Shown piece by piece: positions 58,311-64,000 of a stretch of DNA of 64,000 nt (position 1 is the first letter of the stretch; each line of letters opens with the position of its first letter). The DNA comes from Immersiella caudata (taxonomy: Eukaryota; Ascomycota; Sordariomycetes; Sordariales; Lasiosphaeriaceae). Made by a program: the position numbers and the translations under genes. The notes beneath the pieces are model-generated. The model was not told the DNA's origin, did not search any database, and saw only the letters and a program-made list of their open reading frames with translations. Location: positions 1,364,001-1,428,000 of the forward strand of contig JAULSU010000007.1 in NCBI GenBank assembly GCA_030512335.1. The letters are read 5' to 3'.

Positions 58311-61300
58311 ATGACTTCTAATTCCCTGCAGCCTGAGTGGGACAGGCGACGGTTGAAGTTTTCCGACCGTTCGATCATACTCGACACGATCAAGAAATCA
58401 GAGGCCCTCTTGAAAGAGAGGCCTGCCCCTGCGCGACGCTCGACAGAAGAAAACTCGGCCGAGACCGCCCCAAACGTATCCGGATCCAGCGCCGACCCGG
58501 AGGGGGTTACAACAAGCGGTGACTCCAACCAGAACCCGATCTTCGCCGAGAGGAAGCTGCCAGCTCCGCAAGCCGTTGTCTCGGACGATGATGGTAGCGC
58601 GGATGGTGTCATATACGTAGAGCACCCCTTCTCTGATGATCGCCGTGCTCACATCAAAGTCTGGATGGAGACAGAAGATGACGTCTACACTGAGAATGAA
58701 GATTACTTGACAGCGAACAGAGAGGCTGTCCGCAGGTCCGAGGAGTATAAACACCACCACTACGATGGCCAGCAGTGGAGCACACGTGAGCGGTCTCATG
58801 GCAGGAAAGATGCAGAATGGTTCATACCAGAGCCTGAGGTTGCGGACGACAGCGATCCGGAATACCTGTGTGAGATGTGCAGACACATTGACTTCCGTGT
58901 GGTGTTCACTCGTCGCGGTGTCCCCGGAAATATCGAACCCGGAGTGTCAGCCATCAAGATCCGAGCGCCGAGCGTACTGCAGGCGAGCAACTGCTCTTTC
59001 TGCAGCCTCATTCGTCAGGGGTTTCAAACTCAATGGACCCAAAAGGAGATGGAAATCGCCGAGAATGCCGAGCGCATAGGTATGCAGTTGGCTGTCCTGG
59101 ATGATGGCCCTGAGTCTGCCCTGCGTCTCGAGGTTACTCTAGCGGATGGCTTTACGGACATGAAACCAAGATTGGTGCTTCAGATGATGACACCAGAATC
59201 TACGATTCCCCTCCGAGGCCTCCCTGTGGACCGAGAAGTTGCCGATATGGGAAGGCTGCGCACCTGGATTCAGACATGCGAGGAGCACCACACCGATGAA
59301 GTCAACAAGTTTGAACCTTCGACTTGGAGGTTCATTGACGTTGAAGAGGAACGAATTGCGTCGGCAGAGGCAACGTGTCGCTACACCTGCCTCTCGTACG
59401 TCTGGGGCCACAAAAAAGGCACACAGCTGACAACCGAAACGCTTGCGATTCTGGAGAAACCCGGAGGGCTGAGGGATTCCTCCGTTGCCCTAGGAAAAAC
59501 CCTGCGCAATGCGATGAAGGTGACAAAGGATATTGGCATCCGGTACCTCTGGATTGACGCGCTCTGCATTATCCAGAATGATGCAGAGGATAAAAGACGC
59601 TGCATCTCTCGCATGAGCCATATCTATGGCAACGCTACCGTCAACATTGTTGCTTCCACAAACTCATGTCCTTCCGAAGGACTCCCGGGCGTGGGAGACA
59701 CACCAAGAATACGAGCTCAGGTTGTCAGAAAACTCCAAGGGATCACTCTTTCCGCCGCATTCCACGACCCGCGACTCCCGCTAGAAGGCATCGAGGGCTC
59801 GGTATGGAACTCGCGCGCCTGGACGTTTCAGGAGAGGCACTTATCGCCGCGTTCTGTCTACTTTACAGACTCCCAGATGTATTTCACCTGCCGCCACGAA
59901 GTCGTGTTCGAAGATACGGTTCCTGGGCTTCCCGAGGACCACCAGCCGCGTCAGCTCCTGGACACGTCTCAGTTTCGTGGCCGGATATGGGACATAGTGC
60001 CTTTCATCAGCCTTGACCCCACCCAAGCCTACTATCCCAATAAGACTTTCCACATTCACGGCCAAGGCTCACAGGCAAAAAACATCATTTCGGATGACCC
60101 GTCAATACCAGCGCCCATTTACCATGCCGAGCCTGCCCTAATACCAGCAGGTGGAGGATTCCTCCGAATACATGGCGAAACCATGTGGAAGGCCTACGCT
60201 GACGCTGTGGGCATGTACACGGGGCGCAAGATGACGTGGCAGACCGATGCGCTGAATGCGTTCCATGGGGTGAGCGATCTTCTCGCACAGGGGGTTAATA
60301 CTACTTTCTGGCACGGTTTGCCGGAGTACAATTTTGACCAAGCTCTTCTCTGGTACCCAAGAGAACCCCTCAGGCGTCGCAATCACGAGGGTGCATCGCC
60401 GTCTTGGAGCTGGGCTGGCTGGGAGGGTACGAGACATCCAAGAGTCCGGTAGACTAATAGCTGACATTTGCTTATAGGTCACACGGGGTACCGCGGCCGA
60501 GGATGGTATAACGCTCTTGCCATGCCACCGGTCACCGTGATCAAATGGTTGAGGCATAAGACTCCTCGGGACTTGATCTACGACTATCTTACCGACGGCA
60601 AACACCACACCCCAGAGGAGATTGCCGACCAGGCCTTCCTCATTGCTCGACAACAGTCAAAGGTCTTTTATATCAACATACCAACACTGTTCCACTTTGA
60701 CCCCGATGACAACTGGACACATTGCCGTGATACGGAGAGGAATGAGCATTACTACACCCATCCTGAGTACCCCGGCCTCCGCTTTACCTATCCAACGACA
60801 CTGCCCTCCCAAAAGATAATACCAAAAGCTCAAGTCCACGGCTTTCTCTTCTTTCAAGCTCGTCATGTGCCCGTTAGCTTCGTCGACATTACCAAGACAC
60901 CTCATAACCCTGCTCCGCGAGTGGATCATTTTCTCCAGATTGGCAAGACGAACCCTGCCATCCAAGGCCGGACCCGGTTTCGACCATGGGAGCACGCAAT
61001 ATACCACCAGGGCTATCGCGCGGGCTTCCTCTCACTGAACGTGCCGCTGTCCGATCTTGACGTCCCTGGAGATGAGGGTGCGGCGGCCGTGGATACCGCG
61101 TCTAGCAACGCTAGCAAATACCACATCGTCCCCATCTCTCGCGAATCCCTCCCTAGCATCGCGCCGCCGGTGGAAGGATGGGAAGAATATTGGAACTCCA
61201 ACCCAAGATACCAACAAAGCGTCGTGATGAAATGGGAATGGGGTCGCGAAGAGCAGCGTTGGCAGGCGGTAGGCCCGAGCGAGGAAGCACAGAAACCGTA

Positions 61301-61499
61301 TCGTGGCCAGTGCTTGGAGAACGGAGATCCGCGCTGGGACGTTGCGAGGTTTGGGTTGCCGGTGGAGTTGGATGTGTACAATGTGCTGTTGTTGGAGAAG
61401 CTGCCTGGTGGGAACTACAAGAGGGTGGGAGTTGGGAAGATGAATGCTCACGCGTTTTGGCATGCGCACCCAGAGGAGGGGATTTTTGTGTTGAGTTAG
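58311..61499 (+). CDS. HET-domain protein, 1045 aa
   Basis: Exons 58311-60426 and 60478-61499 join in frame (3138 nt). The HET domain spans about residues 355-515: YTCLSYVWGHKKGTQL, LGKTLRNAMKVTKDIGIRYL, WIDALCIIQND, MSHIYGNATVNIVAST, then AWTFQERHLSP. A Cys-rich segment (LCEMCRHIDF ... NCSFCSLIR) precedes it at about 185-245. The N-terminal 180 residues are acidic and disordered. After the HET domain a long ~530-residue region, including PSWSWAGWEG at the exon junction, is typical of large HET proteins. HET domains trigger cell death during vegetative incompatibility, and many family members are uncharacterised. The start is the first ATG after the leader. Confidence 0.93.
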
Positions 61500-62598
61500 G
61501 CCGTCAATTGTGTGAGAGTGGTGAGGTTGTAGGGCTCAAGATGGTGATGATTCCGGAGTCAAATTTGGATAGCACAACAAAATGGGATCAAGGCAACATT
61601 GGCAAGAAATGAAAAAAGAAAATGCGATCGGACTTGTGACGGAATTGCTGTGAGTGGGTCCACCTGGGATGTTGCCAGGGAGTCCTGCGCTGTGGGTATG
61701 TAACCAACCCCTCCACAGCCCCTTAGTAATTCAACCGTGGGTTAGTTGCCTACGCTGCGTCCTGTAAAGACGGCCGATCTCTCTACCAACCTCCCGGAGT
61801 CATCGTGTTGTGGTCTGGGACCGTGATGAGGAAAACCAGGCTGGGACGCCGGCTGAGTTTCCGTGGGCTTAACCCATTCATCTGCCTTGCAAACTGGTGA
61901 CTGCCTCTTCTTTTGCCTTTTTTTGCGCTTCATTTCATACTCTTTTTACTGCAAGTTGTTTATTTTTCTGGCTAGATAGGATGAGTATTGCAATGTGTTG
62001 GGGGATGGAATTGGGGAGGTTGTCTAGAGTGAATTGTAATTTGGTGCATTATGGGAGGTGGGGCCGGAATGAGGAGTGCGACGGAGTGCGCGATGGGAGC
62101 CGCGGCGCGGACGCGGAGCGGGAAGTGGAAGCAAGGAAAATTAGCTGTTTGGCGGAGGTGGTAGGTTCGACTTTGGGGAGAAGTTTTTTTTTTTCTTTTC
62201 TTCTTTCTTCTTTCTTCTTCTCTCTCTTCAGGGTCTGTTGGCAGCTTGGACATTACGGCTTGGGCATTTTGCTTGCCTTCCGGAGGGGGGATATATCCAC
62301 TTCTAGGTCCTGGGATGCTTACTGCTATTGCTGGATTGTGAATTGTAGCTTCATTGTTCTTTCAATGGCGTTGAAACCAAGGTAAGGACATCAACATCTG
62401 CTCAAGCTCCCCGGATTTCGGCTTCAGTGTAAACAAACGGCATCTTGTCCCTGATTGGAAGGCCGGGGATAGGTCTGCTGTGCCGCACGCGCGTGACTCG
62501 ATGGACCGTGGCAGTTTATCCGACAACTTCAATCCGAAGCCGAAACTTCATCCTCCAAATACTTAAACCTCAAATATCAAGATAACATCATCATCACA
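61500..62598. other. Intergenic, with pyrimidine tract
   Basis: This holds the 3' flank of the HET gene and the promoter of the next gene. A long T/C tract is listed separately. No gene was recognised. Confidence 0.5.
62184..62229 (+). repeat. Polypyrimidine (T/C) tract
   Basis: An uninterrupted 46-nt T and C stretch consisting of T11 followed by TTC/TTTC-type units, about 370 bp upstream of the next start codon. Confidence 0.9.
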
Positions 62599-63210
62599 AT
62601 GTCCAACCCAGTACCTCCCCCTTCATCCCCCCCCTTTGCAATCATCCTAACCTCAACCCACTCCACCGGCAAACAAACCCTCGCCTTCTCCCTCTCCTCG
62701 CACCTCTCCACCCCCTGGCTCAAATCCGAACCCGCCCTCTTCTCCGCCTCCCTCTCCGCCCGCTCCCAATCCTCCCGCGCCGGACTCTCCTACAACGACG
62801 TCTTCACCCGCATCTGGCTATCCAAACTTGGCCGCCTGGGTTACTTCTCCGCCCCCAGCCGCAGCGCGGTGTTGACGTGCTACGCGATGCGAAGGCAGGA
62901 AAGGGATGCGATACGTGAAGCGATGGGAAATGCAGGTGTGAGGGTGTTGTTTGTGGTGTTGTGGATTAGCGAGGAGGTGTTGGAGGGAAGGACGTTAGGG
63001 GCCGAGGAAGAGGGGTTGGCGGGGAGGATTATGGGGGCGAAGAAGGGGGATATTGAGGCGCCGGGGGAGGAGGAGTTGGTGGGGAGGGGTGGGGATGTGA
63101 TGGTGGTGGATTCACTGAAGAGTGTGGAGGAGATGGATGGGGCTGTCAAGGAGGGGGTGGGGAGGTGGTTGGCAGTAAGAGACAAAGAGGAGGTAAAGAC
63201 TGTGGTTTGA
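62599..63210 (+). CDS. Gluconokinase/shikimate kinase-like P-loop protein, 203 aa
   Basis: A single-exon protein with an N-terminal P-loop (IILTSTHSTGKQTLA, residues ~14-28) in the small-kinase fold, and a mid segment (SAVLTCYAMRRQERDAIREA) that resembles the gluconokinase motif around its second strand. The usual gluconokinase nucleotide-lid and substrate residues are not obvious, and the C-terminal half is a low-complexity Gly/Glu/Val-rich region. It may be a divergent family member with another substrate. The first half of the coding strand is C-rich and the second G-rich (62641-62700 has 30 C and 4 G; 62941-63000 has 30 G and 2 C). Confidence 0.65.
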   Translation: MSNPVPPPSSPPFAIILTSTHSTGKQTLAFSLSSHLSTPWLKSEPALFSASLSARSQSSRAGLSYNDVFTRIWLSKLGRLGYFSAPSRSAVLTCYAMRRQERDAIREAMGNAGVRVLFVVLWISEEVLEGRTLGAEEEGLAGRIMGAKKGDIEAPGEEELVGRGGDVMVVDSLKSVEEMDGAVKEGVGRWLAVRDKEEVKTVV

Positions 63211-63380
63211 TTGATTGAGGGTTGTGGTGTAGATAACATGGAAGGACCTTCTGCTCAGTGTCCTTGAAGTTAAGAGTCTCGCGTACCACTTCTGCAATAG
63301 ATACCATGACCAGAGTTGCCACCTACGGTCTGAGAGCTCAGGCTAACTCCTTCTACCGCCCGTTGCGCAATGCCTAACTC

Positions 63381-63785
63381 TTACTCATCACTCGGTGGCT
63401 GAAGAACGTTGATGTCAACACCACCCTTGCCTTGGACTCTGGCAGTGACACTGACTGGTTCCGAGTTGACTCTCTCATCAACCCCAGACTCTCTTCCCGA
63501 GCCGGGGAGACTGTTCACGCTAAAGAGACCTTCAAAGGGATCTCGTCGAGCGAGCTCCGGGGTTGGCACGGTTGGGATCTGGCAGCAATGCCCTGTTAGC
63601 ATGTTGTCTTGACGTATTACAAAAGGGCGTTCCACCTCTTTGCCATCCAATGGGCCCAGAATGGCGCCAGGCGAGCCTGGACGGGTGCTGCGAAGAGCGA
63701 GCGGTTCGACAGAAAAGGGGACTGGGGCTGCCCAAGCACCCGCGACGAAAACCAGGCTTGCGAAGGAGATGAGCTTGAGTTGCAT
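63381..63785 (-). CDS. Small secreted protein with Kex2-type site, up to 134 aa
   Basis: A minus-strand frame from ATG 63785 encodes a signal peptide (residues 1-19, hydrophobic core LISFASLVFVAGA, ending AWA). A short Pro-rich mature protein with a dibasic site in ELARRDPFEG follows. A 42-nt in-frame segment at 63620-63579 has the look of an intron (GTAATA start, GCTAAC branch, CCAG end). Removing it keeps the frame and deletes both cysteines. Whether it is spliced cannot be told from sequence. No homologous family was recognised; candidate effector or secreted peptide precursor. Confidence 0.7.
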   Translation of the reverse strand: MQLKLISFASLVFVAGAWAAPVPFSVEPLALRSTRPGSPGAILGPLDGKEVERPFVIRQDNMLTGHCCQIPTVPTPELARRDPFEGLFSVNSLPGSGRESGVDERVNSEPVSVTARVQGKGGVDINVLQPPSDE

Positions 63786-64000
63786 TGTTGCGAGTTTGTG
63801 CTGCTTGGATATGAGAAGGAAAGAAGATGTAGCGTGCTTGACTGAAACCTGTCCGAGATGAGATGCGAGCTGGAGGTGTTATTCATGTTCTCGATGGAGG
63901 GAGCAAGACGCTCTTTATGAAAACATCGTGGTCGTCCTCTCACGGAGCTTGGAGACGACTAGTCGAATCTGAGCTGGGCTTCCTGTGTTGGTTTGAGCTG
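63786..64000. other. Upstream region of the secreted protein gene, right edge
   Basis: Presumed promoter and leader of the minus-strand gene at 63785. No other feature was recognised before the window ends. Confidence 0.4.

Noticed and set aside
1..64000. CRISPR arrays, ribosome binding sites, operons and insertion sequences.
   Set aside because: The window is eukaryotic nuclear DNA. No regularly spaced repeats, transposase frames or long terminal inverted repeats were seen.

Overview
The window is nuclear DNA of a filamentous ascomycete, most likely a Sordariomycete. Genes are interrupted by short GT..AG introns (mostly 45-70 nt, often with a CTAAC/CTGAC-type branch site just before the acceptor). 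The gene content is typical of Pezizomycotina: STAND NTPases with NACHT or NB-ARC cores, a HET-domain protein, a Zn2Cys6 regulator of the fungal-trans-2 type, an AA9 polysaccharide monooxygenase with CBM1, a GH51 arabinofuranosidase, ApsB/Mto1, and a Sec7-PH exchange factor. Both strands are used and no operon-like logic is expected.

Layout. 0-27 kb is accessory-rich: a partial alpha/beta-hydrolase + NB-ARC gene running off the left edge (-), an amidase (+), an FAD monooxygenase (-), a tRNA-Val(AAC) (-), a NACHT NTPase (+), an aldo/keto reductase divergent from a Zn2Cys6 factor, the AA9-CBM1 enzyme (+), a possibly broken gene (-), a small secreted protein (+), a three-exon 101-aa gene (-), a second alpha/beta-hydrolase + NACHT receptor (+), and a small single-pass membrane protein directly downstream of it. 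29-31 kb holds the GH51 enzyme. 31.8-53 kb is mostly housekeeping: a mitochondrial Mtf1/dimethylase-like protein, a GT90 glycosyltransferase, arginase, a four-TM membrane protein, a DUF4267-like membrane protein, ApsB/Mto1, and convergent to it the Sec7-PH protein. A 3.7-kb interval with no convincing gene follows. 57-64 kb is accessory again: an F-box/ankyrin-like protein, a large HET-domain protein, a gluconokinase-like P-loop protein and a small secreted protein.

Functional themes. Several genes belong to families used in fungal self/non-self recognition and programmed cell death (three STAND proteins and one HET protein). The AA9 and GH51 enzymes point to plant cell wall degradation, and two small secreted proteins may act at the cell surface or in a host. 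The most unusual feature I see is compositional. In at least nine genes the coding strand changes abruptly from very C-rich to very G-rich partway through the reading frame, while neighbouring genes such as GH51 do not.

Exon boundaries were worked out by hand from splice consensus and frame continuity. Where I give joined exon coordinates the total length is a multiple of three. Homology statements come from recognising motifs, not from a database search.
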